NCBI RefSeq assembly: GCF_030812855.1
Contig: NZ_JAUSTK010000011.1
Location: 1-64,000, forward strand
Direction: 5' to 3'
DNA from: Paenibacillus wynnii
GTDB taxonomy: Bacteria; Bacillota; Bacilli; Paenibacillales; Paenibacillaceae
DNA length: 64,000 bases
The notes under the pieces were generated by a model. That model was not told the origin of the DNA. It made no database searches and worked only from the letters and a program-made list of their open reading frames with translations. Below are positions 53,091 to 61,847 of the stretch, one piece after another. The translations under genes were made by a program, and so were the position numbers. Every line of letters begins with the position of its first letter. Positions within the stretch are counted from its first letter, which is position 1.

Positions 53091-53309
53091 TTGAATATTT
53101 CAGTCTATCAGTGCATTTCAGTACAAAATCTTAAAATAGGCAGCATTTCTAATTCGTCGGTTTTTCAGATGGGTACATCCGGCAAGATTAACGCCTTATC
53201 ACACAACTATGAAAGTAATGACACACGATCACCTCCGGCCAGGTCTACGACAATAAAAGATGCACCTCTTGTACCCCTACCGGCACCCACTAAGCTATAT
53301 CCACGTTGA
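53091..53309 (+). CDS. gerPB: Spore germination protein GerPB
   Basis: About 72 residues from TTG 53091, with AAAGGGTG at the right distance and a start MNISVYQCISVQNLKIGS that matches the GerPB form; an earlier GTG (53082) is less likely. ISNSSVFQMGTSGKINALSH is the family core and the tail is Pro-rich. Second gene of the gerP operon, 14 bp after gerPA. Confidence 0.85.
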   Translation: MNISVYQCISVQNLKIGSISNSSVFQMGTSGKINALSHNYESNDTRSPPARSTTIKDAPLVPLPAPTKLYPR

Positions 53310-53357
53310 ATTAGGAGTGGGTCCCCCGCATACAATTAAGCTAGAGGGGGGAATTGT

Positions 53358-53954
53358 ATGCACCCATTTTACGTACAGCAGTTATTTGATCTATTAAGTG
53401 TGCAATCCGAGAAACTTCAGCAGTTAGAAAAGATGGTTCGGGACCTGCAAAGCGAGGTAGACAGTCTGAAAAATAATAAAGCGGCGACTATCGGGCCAAT
53501 TAATTACCATTTTGAGCAGTTGAAAATTGAGAAGCTGGAAGGCACTTTAAATATAGGAGTAACACCGAGTGAAGGGAACAAGCTGGAAGAGGTAATGGTT
53601 AACGGTCAATCCATTGGGTCGCAGGATGCAGATCGCACAGCTTTATATGAAAAAATCCGTCCGCAGGTTGTGGATTATTTGCAGCAAGAAGCCCCGGAGC
53701 GGATTTTACAATTGGCCATCGAGAGCAGACTAAGTATTAACGAGACATACATTCAAATGGTGATGCAGGATCTACAGCGTCAGATGGATGAACGGATTTT
53801 TGAATATCTCGGTCAGCTTCCCGTTGCACAGCAGAGGCTGGAAAACGACGAAGAGATTTGCGTTTCCATTTTTGAGCAAATTAAAGTTGATATTGATAAG
53901 ACTATGAAACGGCATGTCGAATTGGAATATGAAGCGAAGGTGGAATCCAGATGA
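53358..53954 (+). CDS. gerPC: Spore germination protein GerPC
   Basis: 198 residues. The N-terminal coiled coil (residues 12-40, LQQLEKMVRDLQSEVDSLKN) is followed by GPINYHFEQLKIEKLEGTLNIG and a helical C-terminus, as in GerPC. Structural member of the GerP assembly. SD AGGGGGG. Its stop overlaps the gerPD start (ATGA). Confidence 0.85.
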   Translation: MHPFYVQQLFDLLSVQSEKLQQLEKMVRDLQSEVDSLKNNKAATIGPINYHFEQLKIEKLEGTLNIGVTPSEGNKLEEVMVNGQSIGSQDADRTALYEKIRPQVVDYLQQEAPERILQLAIESRLSINETYIQMVMQDLQRQMDERIFEYLGQLPVAQQRLENDEEICVSIFEQIKVDIDKTMKRHVELEYEAKVESR

Positions 53955-54118
53955 ATCTGACTGTTGTTAATAAAAAACTGAATATGAGCGCAGTGAAAGT
54001 GATATCGATATCAGGATCGTCGGTCTTGTTAGTAGGAGATGCCCAAAACATTAACTGTTCATCTGTATGTGACAGCAGAAACAGTCCAGATTCTCCTCTG
54101 CCGGATAAAGAAAATTGA
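53951..54118 (+). CDS. gerPD: Spore germination protein GerPD (55 residues)
   Basis: ATG 53951 overlaps the gerPC stop. Sequence MNLTVVNKKLNMSAVKVISI, GSSVLLVGDAQNINCSS matches the short GerPD pattern (SSSVFxxGD). 55 residues, near the usual length. Position between gerPC and gerPE supports the call. Confidence 0.8.
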   Translation: MNLTVVNKKLNMSAVKVISISGSSVLLVGDAQNINCSSVCDSRNSPDSPLPDKEN

Positions 54119-54121
54119 CCT

Positions 54122-54499
54122 ATGCGCAATTCCATGATTAGAAATGTCTATATTAATGACTTGTCCAATAGTTCTATCTTTGTATGCGGATCTGTCGGTT
54201 GTATGAAATCAAACTTTATGGGGAGAAAGGAAGTTCTCCAATCAAATGAGAAGCCGAACGAAGGTGACAGCGAAGAGAAAACGCTCTATAAAGCGTTCCC
54301 GGTTTGGCTGAATACTTTGGATGAAGACGATGAAATGGAGATCATGACGGATTCGTCTGCGTCGGTTATACGTTTGGATGCTATCAAGGTATTATCTCTT
54401 TCCAACGGGACGGCCTTTCATATTGGGTCCAGTGAATCCATTCACCTGGAAAGCCGGATCACAGAAATTAACTTAGGTAATAATCCAGATGATCATTGA
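54122..54499 (+). CDS. gerPE: Spore germination protein GerPE
   Basis: 125 residues. IRNVYINDLSNSSIFVCGS near the N-terminus and VLSLSNGTAFHIGSSESIHL near the C-terminus are GerPE features. Last gene of the operon here, 3 bp after gerPD. The start could also be the in-frame ATG at 54134; neither has a clear SD, so coupling to gerPD is likely. Confidence 0.82.
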   Translation: MRNSMIRNVYINDLSNSSIFVCGSVGCMKSNFMGRKEVLQSNEKPNEGDSEEKTLYKAFPVWLNTLDEDDEMEIMTDSSASVIRLDAIKVLSLSNGTAFHIGSSESIHLESRITEINLGNNPDDH

Positions 54500-54580
54500 T
54501 CACGTTTATTGTTTTTTGTAGCGGTCAAGCTTTGCCTGAGCATGCTATAATGATTGAAAAAAATAAGCGGGTGGATTTCA

Positions 54581-55804
54581 TTGACTTTTAGTGGCAATAA
54601 AGTGAAATGGAGAGCTGAAAAATTATCACATCTTGGTTCCTCCATTTTTTCAGAGGTAGCAGGTTGGAAGGGAGAGGCTATTCAGGCGGGTTTGGATGTG
54701 ATTGATTTAGGGATTGGCAGCCCGGATCAGGCACCTGCTCTTGAAATACGCCAAACTTTAAGCGCTGCGGTTATCAGGGAGAACAGTTATTCCTATCCTT
54801 CATCAAAGGGGAGCTTGGCCTTTCGTAAACAGGCTGCCGCCTGGATGAAAAAACGTTTTGGCGTAACTGTGAATGCGGAAGAAGAGCTTGTTGCACTTAT
54901 GGGTTCACAAGATGGTCTTGCCCATATGGCGTTGGCTATTTGTAATCCGGGTGATCTGGCGATTGTACCTGATCCAGGTTACCCTATCTATGCCGGTTCA
55001 CTAGCAATTGCAGGGGTGAGACCATGGAGTCTTCCGTTGCTAGCTGAAAATGACTTTTTACCGGATTTAGATAGCATCCCGGAAGAAGTATGGAGAGAGG
55101 CTGTATTCATCCTCTTAAATTTTCCTGGAAACCCCATTTCAACGGAAGTGGATATGGACTTTTTTGCAAAACTAATCTCACTTGCCCGTAAATGGGAGGT
55201 CCTCGTTATTCATGACCTCGCTTATTCGGAGATGGGCTTCGATGGCTATAAACCTATAAGTATCTTACAGGTGCCTGGAGCGATAGATACGGCGGTTGAA
55301 TTCCATTCCTTCTCCAAGAGCTTTAACATGGCGGGGTGTCGTATTGGATTTATGACAGGGAATCGAGAAGCCATCTCTGCACTCCGCGAGTTGAAAGGGA
55401 ATATGGATTACGGTGTGTTTGACCCTATACAGGAAGCGGCTATTGTAGCTTTGGAATTGGCTATGACGGGGAACGACGCGAGTGAAGGCGTTGCTTCATT
55501 ATATGAACGCCGTCGTGATGTATTTGTCGAAGCCCTGGCTCTAGAAGGTTGGGTGGTCCCGAAGCCGAGAGCAACAATGTTCATTTGGGCTCCACTTCCA
55601 GAAGAAATGGACAACCCCTCGGAGGTCGGGAGTTCTCGAGCTTTTGCCCGCGATTTGTTACTGAAGACGGGAGTAGCCGTGATTCCTGGTGATGCATTCG
55701 GTTCACAAGGAGAGGGGTTTGTAAGGATTGCGCTCGTTGAAGAAGAGTCAAGATTAGTGGAAGCAGCTAAACGGATCGGTCGATACCTTCAAAAAGGGGA
55801 GTAA
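54581..55804 (+). CDS. Class I/II aminotransferase (LL-DAP aminotransferase-like)
   Basis: About 407 residues from TTG 54581 (GGGTGG upstream); a TTG at 54554 is possible. PLP fold type I: DLGIGSPDQAP, YSYPSSKGSLAFRKQ, LNFPGNPIST, HDLAYSEMGFDG, and the PLP Lys in FHSFSKSFNMAGCRIGF. The pattern is closest to the DapL/AspB-like aminotransferases of Bacillota. It may act in lysine/DAP or another amino-acid pathway. TATAAT at 54546-54551 marks the promoter. Confidence 0.8.
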   Translation: MTFSGNKVKWRAEKLSHLGSSIFSEVAGWKGEAIQAGLDVIDLGIGSPDQAPALEIRQTLSAAVIRENSYSYPSSKGSLAFRKQAAAWMKKRFGVTVNAEEELVALMGSQDGLAHMALAICNPGDLAIVPDPGYPIYAGSLAIAGVRPWSLPLLAENDFLPDLDSIPEEVWREAVFILLNFPGNPISTEVDMDFFAKLISLARKWEVLVIHDLAYSEMGFDGYKPISILQVPGAIDTAVEFHSFSKSFNMAGCRIGFMTGNREAISALRELKGNMDYGVFDPIQEAAIVALELAMTGNDASEGVASLYERRRDVFVEALALEGWVVPKPRATMFIWAPLPEEMDNPSEVGSSRAFARDLLLKTGVAVIPGDAFGSQGEGFVRIALVEEESRLVEAAKRIGRYLQKGE

Positions 55805-55820
55805 CCATTAATCTAATAGC

Positions 55821-55858
55821 AAAAGCCATCCTCACTTTGAAGTGAAGATGGCTTTATT
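55821..55858. terminator. Bidirectional terminator
   Basis: AAAGCCATC, TCACTT, TG, AAGTGA, GATGGCTTT followed by ATTTG; it serves the aminotransferase and possibly the convergent esterase gene. Confidence 0.75.
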
Positions 55859-55878
55859 TGGGGTTGTGTTACATTAGA

Positions 55879-56829
55879 CTATTCCCTCAACCAAGTAGTG
55901 GCCAGTAGAATTGCACCTTTTTTGGCATTGGTGTCTGCCAGAATATTCAGCATAACAAAATCATGGATAATCCCTTGAAAACGAACTGCTGTCACTTTAA
56001 CGCCTGCTTCACGTAATTTGGCGGCATAGGCTTCCCCTTCATCACGCAATACATCCGCTTCAGCGGTAATGACCAAGGCTTCTGGTAAATTACGCAGCTC
56101 ATCGATACTGGCGCGAAGGGGAGAGGCAGTGATCTGCGCCCGTTCTTCAGGGTCGGTGGTATATTGATCCCAAAACCACTTCATACCTTCACGCTGCAAG
56201 AAATAACCTTCGGCGAACTGATTATAGGAACCCGTATCGAAGGAAGCGTCCGTGACCGGATAGAACAAAAGCTGCTTGGAAATTTTAGGCCCTTTGCGTT
56301 CTTTAGCCATCAGTGTAATCGCTGCGGCCATGTTTCCGCCTACACTATCTCCTGCTATGGTTAATTGACTTGAATCAAGCCCATGTTCAGACCCCTTTTC
56401 GGCAGCCCATTTCACAACGGTATAGATTTCCTCGATGGCTATTGGATATTTGGCCTCCGGGGAAAGGCTGTACTCTGGAAACACAATAGCTGCTTCAGCA
56501 CCGACGGCTAGTTCGCGGATCAATCGGTCATGCGTATGTGCATTGCCGAACACCCAGCCTGCGCCATGAATATAGACGATAATAGGTAGGATGGCTGCTG
56601 AAGGGTTTTTAGGGCGGACGATTCTTACGGAAATACTTCCGTTTGGTCCACCGGGTACTTTAAGGTCTTTTATTTCTACATCCGGTTTGTATACTTCGCT
56701 TGACTGTACTTGATTTACCGTTTCTCGCCCTTTTTCAGGACCAAGATCGGGTAAAAAGGGAGGTTTGGAGTTATCATCGGCGAATTTCTGAGCGGCGGGT
56801 TCAAGGACAATCTTGTTCACTTCTGGCAT
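55879..56829 (-). CDS. Alpha/beta hydrolase, HSL-type esterase
   Basis: About 316 residues from ATG 56829 (AAAGGAG upstream). Hormone-sensitive-lipase family: oxyanion motif HGAGW (usual HGGG), nucleophile elbow GDSVGG, acid EADVLRDEG, catalytic His in GIIHDFVML. Hydrolyses short-chain esters; no signal peptide. Resembles acetyl esterase Aes. Monocistronic. Confidence 0.85.
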   Translation of the reverse strand: MPEVNKIVLEPAAQKFADDNSKPPFLPDLGPEKGRETVNQVQSSEVYKPDVEIKDLKVPGGPNGSISVRIVRPKNPSAAILPIIVYIHGAGWVFGNAHTHDRLIRELAVGAEAAIVFPEYSLSPEAKYPIAIEEIYTVVKWAAEKGSEHGLDSSQLTIAGDSVGGNMAAAITLMAKERKGPKISKQLLFYPVTDASFDTGSYNQFAEGYFLQREGMKWFWDQYTTDPEERAQITASPLRASIDELRNLPEALVITAEADVLRDEGEAYAAKLREAGVKVTAVRFQGIIHDFVMLNILADTNAKKGAILLATTWLRE

Positions 56830-56915
56830 TGGAATCGACTCCTTTGGTCTATCATAGTCAAATTCTCTCACTCCAATTCATAACCACCAGCCGCCGACCT
56901 GAAACGAGTCTCAGG

Positions 56916-58220
56916 TTATTCTCTGTCCCCTGGAGATGTTGCGATAATAGTAGACTCTACGGAGATGCCACTTCTTCGGATAGATATAAACCCTACAAAT
57001 ATCAGTGTAATAAGTAGCGGATATCCAATCGCCCAACCTGTAAAGGGGAACACGGCTGCTGTTGCCAAAAAGGAAATCCAACTGATCGTCACTCCTAGGG
57101 TGTTTCCTTTTAAGAGACGGATACCGGCAGCACATCCTCCTATGTAAGTAAGAATAAAGGTGGCGTTGGGAAATTGTATTAATGTAGTAATGGAGAGAAG
57201 TCGGCTTCCATATAAGAAAAGTACGAAGGTGTAACATAACAACAGAAACCCAATCGCTCCCGTAGGTGTATTAAATCGTTTGGACAGCTTACCCATCCAC
57301 TTTGGTGCATAATCCTGACGTGATAAAGCAAAGGCGACGCGGGAGGCAGCACCCGAGTAAGCGATGATGGTAGCCGTACAGATAAAAAGTCCTGTAAGTC
57401 CTGCTATAAATCCGCCCCAAGCCCCCAAAGGCTGGCTGATAATCCAGACGAGTGAGGCCCCTGAGCCACCTTTAAGGTAACTTTGTGTCCCGACAGTGGC
57501 TAAAGCGGATAGGAAATATAATATTCCTACTATAATAGCGGCGATGGTCACACCTTTAACCGCTGCACGCTGTGGATCTTTGAACTCTTCTGACAGATGG
57601 GAGACGGCCTCCCAGCCAATAAAACACCAGAACAGAATAGCTGCGGATTGTCCTACACTCAACCATCCATGCGGTACGAATGGGGTGAAGTGAATACTCT
57701 CCATCCGAGGGAGGGCCGCGGCAAAGGAGAAGACGAGTACGGCTACAATCGCGATAACAACGGCGATCTGTATTTTGCCGGCCAACTGCATACCCACCCA
57801 ATTTGTAACGAGTCCAATAGCCAGCATGCCGGCTGCCAAAGCTATTCTGGCTTGATCACCCCATCCCATAGCAGCTGTCATATATCCTGCTCCTGTGAGT
57901 GCGGCAACAGGTCCGCCAATTGGCACTGACATTAGGAAAAACCAGCCGACTAAGGCTCCTGCCCGCGGCCCATAAGCGAGTCTGACAAAATGGGAAACTC
58001 CTCCCGCGTTAGCGAATTTAGCGGATAGCAGCCCCATGGTTAATGCCATAGGCAATATAAGTAAGGTCATAAATCCCCATGCGAGCAAAGAGGCAGGACC
58101 GGCCATTTCGGCAGCCAGACCGGGTACAATCAATACCCCCGAACCGAGAACAGCACCTATGTATAGGGCAATCGCCTGCGGCATGCCGATGTTTCTTTGT
58201 AGAGCAGTGGTTTCCTTCAT
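56916..58220 (-). CDS. APC-family amino-acid permease (YjeH-like)
   Basis: About 434 residues, 12 membrane segments. IGMPQAIALYIGAVLGSGVLIVPGLAA is the APC signature region, with FWCFIGWEAVSHLSEEFKDPQR in the middle. It resembles the YjeH-type exporters/permeases. Divergent from a LysR gene with a repeat pair between them, so it is the likely target of that regulator. Substrate unknown. Confidence 0.83.
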   Translation of the reverse strand: MKETTALQRNIGMPQAIALYIGAVLGSGVLIVPGLAAEMAGPASLLAWGFMTLLILPMALTMGLLSAKFANAGGVSHFVRLAYGPRAGALVGWFFLMSVPIGGPVAALTGAGYMTAAMGWGDQARIALAAGMLAIGLVTNWVGMQLAGKIQIAVVIAIVAVLVFSFAAALPRMESIHFTPFVPHGWLSVGQSAAILFWCFIGWEAVSHLSEEFKDPQRAAVKGVTIAAIIVGILYFLSALATVGTQSYLKGGSGASLVWIISQPLGAWGGFIAGLTGLFICTATIIAYSGAASRVAFALSRQDYAPKWMGKLSKRFNTPTGAIGFLLLCYTFVLFLYGSRLLSITTLIQFPNATFILTYIGGCAAGIRLLKGNTLGVTISWISFLATAAVFPFTGWAIGYPLLITLIFVGFISIRRSGISVESTIIATSPGDRE

Positions 58221-58283
58221 AAATAGCATCCTGCTTTCCTAAGCTTTTATTATTGTCTTTTAATATAGAGTATCAGATAATAG

Positions 58284-58331
58284 ATCCATTGGAAAAACGG
58301 AATTATTGAATACTATCCATTCGAAAAACCG
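58284..58331. promoter_or_regulatory. Direct repeats, probable LysR binding sites
   Basis: ATCCATTGGAAAAACGG (58284-58300) and ATCCATTCGAAAAACCG (58315-58331), 31 bp apart (three helical turns), in the divergent space between permease and lysR genes. Confidence 0.6.
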
Positions 58332-58357
58332 ATGGAAGAGCCGTCAGGAGGAACCTA

Positions 58358-59275
58358 ATGGAGTCACGTCATCTCTTTACCTTTCTGGTAGTGGTTGAGG
58401 TAGGCAGTTTTACGCGTGCTGCTCAGAAGCTGGACTATGCGCAATCCAGCATTACTGCCCAAATCCAAGCGTTGGAAGCAGAGTTAGGTCAGCCTTTGTT
58501 TGATCGAATCCGAAAAAAAATTATTCTCACTGACGCTGGACGCCGTCTACTGCCCTATGCGCAGGAAATATCCAAAATGCATAGCATGGCTCAGGACGCC
58601 CTACGTTCGGAGACGGAACTGACAGGAACTTTACGGATTGGTGCGCCGGAGTCATTAGCTGCTTTTCGACTTCCGGGGATTATTAAAGAATTCCGCGAAC
58701 GATTTCCGCAGGTTCAAATCATTCTAAAGCCGGGTGCCTGCTGGGAACTTATTGATTGCATCCGCTCCGGGGAACTGGATCTGGCTTTTCTACTTCAACC
58801 TGAGACGGAGTTCAAGGATATGCATATAGAGACTCTCATTCACGAAGAGATGGCCTTAGTAGCACCTCTAGATCATCCCCTTATTCAATTTAGTGAGGTA
58901 ACTCCTCTTGACCTAAGAACGGAAACCATTCTCCATACAGAAACGGGCTGCTCCTATCGCATCTTATTTGAGAAGCATTTGAATAGCCATGGAGTATTTT
59001 CGGACCCGAAGCTTGAGTTCTGGAGTATTGAAGCGATCAAGCAATGTGTGATGGCAGGGCTAGGTATCTCCTTTTTACCGTTTGTCACAGTTAAGAGTGA
59101 GCTGTCCGAGGGGAAATTAATGAAGTTGAATTGGAATGATGAGTCACAACGGGTTGCCACCCAGCTTGTGTATCATATCAAAAAGTGGCAATCGCCGGCC
59201 TTGTCTCAATTTCTGCTTACGGTGCAGAAACATGCAGGGGAGTGGAACGGAGAAACTGCTGTTAGCGATGTATGA
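58358..59275 (+). CDS. LysR family transcriptional regulator
   Basis: 305 residues. N-terminal winged HTH: LFTFLVVVEVGSFTRAAQKL, AQSSITAQIQALEAELGQPL, TDAGRRLLPYA. The co-inducer-binding domain starts TGTLRIGAPESLAAFRLP. Start ATG behind CAGGAGG. Divergent from an APC permease, the usual arrangement for LysR regulators controlling their neighbour. Confidence 0.9.
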   Translation: MESRHLFTFLVVVEVGSFTRAAQKLDYAQSSITAQIQALEAELGQPLFDRIRKKIILTDAGRRLLPYAQEISKMHSMAQDALRSETELTGTLRIGAPESLAAFRLPGIIKEFRERFPQVQIILKPGACWELIDCIRSGELDLAFLLQPETEFKDMHIETLIHEEMALVAPLDHPLIQFSEVTPLDLRTETILHTETGCSYRILFEKHLNSHGVFSDPKLEFWSIEAIKQCVMAGLGISFLPFVTVKSELSEGKLMKLNWNDESQRVATQLVYHIKKWQSPALSQFLLTVQKHAGEWNGETAVSDV

Positions 59276-59360
59276 ACTTGTTTAAAACAACATCTCTCCT
59301 CATCTATTCTATGGTACAATAAATACTTTCTGAGATTGAAAAAAGGGGAGGGCACTTGTC

Positions 59361-60290
59361 GTGATTAGCTTTACCGAGGACTATGACGATGAACTGAATG
59401 CTTTTCTGATCTGGATGAAAGATGCCGGATATACCCCTCATACCCAAAAATCCTATTTGGCAGATGTACGTGAATTTCTGAACAGTCTAAACGGAAAAGG
59501 GCTGGAAAGTGTTAAGAAACTGCATGTTGTTTCCTACCTTACCTCTGTCCGAGAGCGCGGGGTCAGTGATGCAACCCGTAACCGTAAGCATGCTTCGTTA
59601 AACTGCTTTTTTAAGGCTCTGATAGAGCTTGAGGTGTACAACTCCAACCCTGCGGCGGGCATTAAAAAGTCTAAAACCGAAAAAAACCGCGAGCCCGTCT
59701 ATCTGGATGAGAGTGACCTGGAGCGTTTTTTGTCTGTTATAGAAGGTAAATATAAGGGGCGTAATTTAGCTGTGTTCTTGCTTATGTCCTATATGGGACT
59801 GCGGGTGGGCGAGGTTCATATCTTAAATATCAGTGACTATAATAGGGAAAGAAGTTCGCTCCGAGTTTTTGGTAAAGGACGAAAATGGCGGAATATACCT
59901 GTACCCGAAGGAATTGTTCCGTTCTTGAACATAGCACTGGAAGAACGTTTAGACCCTTGGCGCCAGAAGGAAGAGGCTTTATTCATTTCCCAAAAAGGGC
60001 GGAGACTCTCCATTCGGGGAATTCAGCAAATCGCTGCGGATACCTTTAATAGGTTTCAAAGCGGAGTTCCTGCTGCTCAAAGACGCCCCTATTCCAGTCA
60101 CAAGCTGCGGCACTCCTTCGCTACTATGCTTCTCCGAAAAGGGGCTGATCTGCGTACTGTTCAGGAGCTGCTTGGCCACTCATCGATTCAGACTACTACA
60201 GTATACACACACATTACGAGCCGGGAGAAAGAGGAAGCCATGTCCAAACTCCGAGTCCATCTGCCGCAGTTGCGCAATGAGATAAGTTAA
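59361..60290 (+). CDS. Tyrosine recombinase, XerC/XerD-like
   Basis: 309 residues from GTG 59361 (SD GGGGAGGG). SAM-like N-terminal domain (8-95) and catalytic domain with Arg148 (MGLRVGEV), Lys172 (FGKGRKWR), His247 and Arg250 (HKLRHSFAT), His273 (LGHSSI), nucleophile Tyr282 (VYTHIT). All key residues are intact. XerC/D size, but the window does not show whether it is a housekeeping Xer. Its stop codon lies inside dif-like site D, so it probably recognises that family of sites. Confidence 0.88.
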   Translation: MISFTEDYDDELNAFLIWMKDAGYTPHTQKSYLADVREFLNSLNGKGLESVKKLHVVSYLTSVRERGVSDATRNRKHASLNCFFKALIELEVYNSNPAAGIKKSKTEKNREPVYLDESDLERFLSVIEGKYKGRNLAVFLLMSYMGLRVGEVHILNISDYNRERSSLRVFGKGRKWRNIPVPEGIVPFLNIALEERLDPWRQKEEALFISQKGRRLSIRGIQQIAADTFNRFQSGVPAAQRRPYSSHKLRHSFATMLLRKGADLRTVQELLGHSSIQTTTVYTHITSREKEEAMSKLRVHLPQLRNEIS

Positions 60291-60312
60291 CATAATAAAT
60301 ATTATGTTAACT
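60285..60312. repeat. dif-like palindrome, site D
   Basis: Left arm AGTTAACATAA, spacer TAAATA, right arm TTATGTTAACT; 11-6-11. The recombinase stop codon TAA (60288-60290) is part of the left arm. Arms are the GTTAAC version, as in site A. Confidence 0.78.
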
Positions 60313-60723
60313 TAGTGCCAATTTAAGCACAATGTGCTTTTTGAGGATGACAAGATCGTTATGTATTGCTAACATGAATAGGGGTCAAGGCCATGAAGTT
60401 CAATGTACATTATCTGTCCTTCTATGTCATTCAATTGAGGGTGGAGAAGGACAAGCCTCCAAATCGTATAAACATTATCAAATATTGGCCGATTCCTCGT
60501 AGAGCCCGGATATGAGCTTGACAACAATCCTAACTTTAACCAGTTAACGCGTTTGCGCGTAGCGGATGATAAGGAATCCTTCCATAACTTTGGTGATAAT
60601 CCCTTTGTCTTTATAATGAAATGCGATTTCGAACCTAAGATCGCCCGCAGTGCCGATGAAAAGAGTCTGATCAGTCAGGTAGAGATGGCGATCAGCGCCC
60701 GGAATAGGGCCCGGGGAGGAATA
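60313..60723. other. Intergenic region with a possible broken gene
   Basis: Plus-strand codons around 60490-60715 look coding (YELDNNPNFNQLTRLRVADD, FGDNPFVFIMKCDFEPKIAR) but lack a start and are out of frame with a similar-looking stretch at 60430-60500. Likely a gene remnant; family not recognised. It runs into the ldh terminator. Confidence 0.35.
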
Positions 60724-60765
60724 GGAAAAACCGCCAGAGTGGATTTGAATTCATCCTTCTGGCGG
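60724..60765 (-). terminator. Terminator of ldh
   Basis: On the minus strand CCGCCAGA and TCTGGCGG enclose 19 bases and are followed by TTTTTCC. Confidence 0.75.
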
Positions 60766-60774
60766 CTGATTTCT

Positions 60775-61704
60775 TTAGAATAGTTCAAGCTTGGAAATTT
60801 CACCCTTGAGTTTTTCTGCTGATTTCTGGAAGAGAGCCCGCTCTTCCTCGCTTAGAGGCAGGTCAAGCACTTCCCGAACCCCGGAACGGTCTACAACGCA
60901 AGGTGCTCCTAAGAACACATCGGTTACTCCATTATAGTTGTTCAGCAGTGTTGAGACATTTAGTACGGCTCCTTCATTGTTCAGAATGGAGACGACGATA
61001 CGATCTAAGGCCAGCGCGATTGCGTAAGAGGTAGAGCCTTTAGCATCGATAATTTCATAGGCGGCATTTTTGGTGTCTTCAAAAATTTCCTTGCGCTCCG
61101 TCTCATCAAATCCGAGCTCGATTCCGGCGACATTGGCCAGACTCCACACTGGAAGTTCCGAATCTCCATGCTCGCCAATGATTTGACCGTGAATACTCCG
61201 TGGATCGATTTCTTTGTGCAGACCAATTAGGTAACGGAATCGAGCACTATCGAGAACTGTTCCTGATCCGATAACACGTCTACGATCAAATCCGCTTATT
61301 TTCAATGTAGCATAGGCTAAGATATCCACAGGATTCGTAGCGATCAGTAGGATAGCATGCTGGTTGTATTTTGTAATTTTTTGAATGATATCTTTAAAGA
61401 TGGCAATGTTCTTGCGAAGGAGATCAATTCTTGTCTCTCCGGGCTTTTGGGAGGCGCCGGCGGTTACGATTATGATGTCTGCTTCTCTGCAATCTTCATA
61501 GGTACCTGCCCATAACTTCACTCCGCCAATAAAAGGCATACCATGATTCATGTCAAGCGCTTCACCGAGTGCCTTCTGGTGGTTAACGTCAATGAGTACA
61601 AGCTCGGGCATGCGGCGGCGCAGAAGTAATGTATACGCCGTTGTCGTTCCGACCGCACCTGTGCCAATAACTACAACACGGTTGGGCTTGAATGGGGGGG
61701 CCAT
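60775..61704 (-). CDS. ldh: L-lactate dehydrogenase
   Basis: About 309 residues from ATG 61704, behind GGAGGAGA; an upstream start would add 25 atypical residues. NAD-binding VVVIGTGAVGTTTAYTL, substrate Arg in GETRIDLLRKN, NPVDILAY, and the catalytic His in GEHGDSELPVWS. Converts pyruvate to L-lactate during fermentation. Monocistronic with its own terminator. Confidence 0.93.
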   Translation of the reverse strand: MAPPFKPNRVVVIGTGAVGTTTAYTLLLRRRMPELVLIDVNHQKALGEALDMNHGMPFIGGVKLWAGTYEDCREADIIIVTAGASQKPGETRIDLLRKNIAIFKDIIQKITKYNQHAILLIATNPVDILAYATLKISGFDRRRVIGSGTVLDSARFRYLIGLHKEIDPRSIHGQIIGEHGDSELPVWSLANVAGIELGFDETERKEIFEDTKNAAYEIIDAKGSTSYAIALALDRIVVSILNNEGAVLNVSTLLNNYNGVTDVFLGAPCVVDRSGVREVLDLPLSEEERALFQKSAEKLKGEISKLELF

Positions 61705-61847
61705 TGTTCCATCTCCTCCAAATTTGTATTTTTTGTGTCCATTCTTATCCATCATAATCTCTAGACTTAGTGTTTTCAAGCGGAGTTCTTTTAATTCATT
61801 ACCCGATTTCGGACAAAATAAATAAGGAGTTCCAGAAAGGAGAAGCT

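Noticed and set aside
57496..57929. Plus-strand frames inside the APC permease gene
   Set aside because: They are antisense to a clear twelve-helix permease and have no SD or domain signal.
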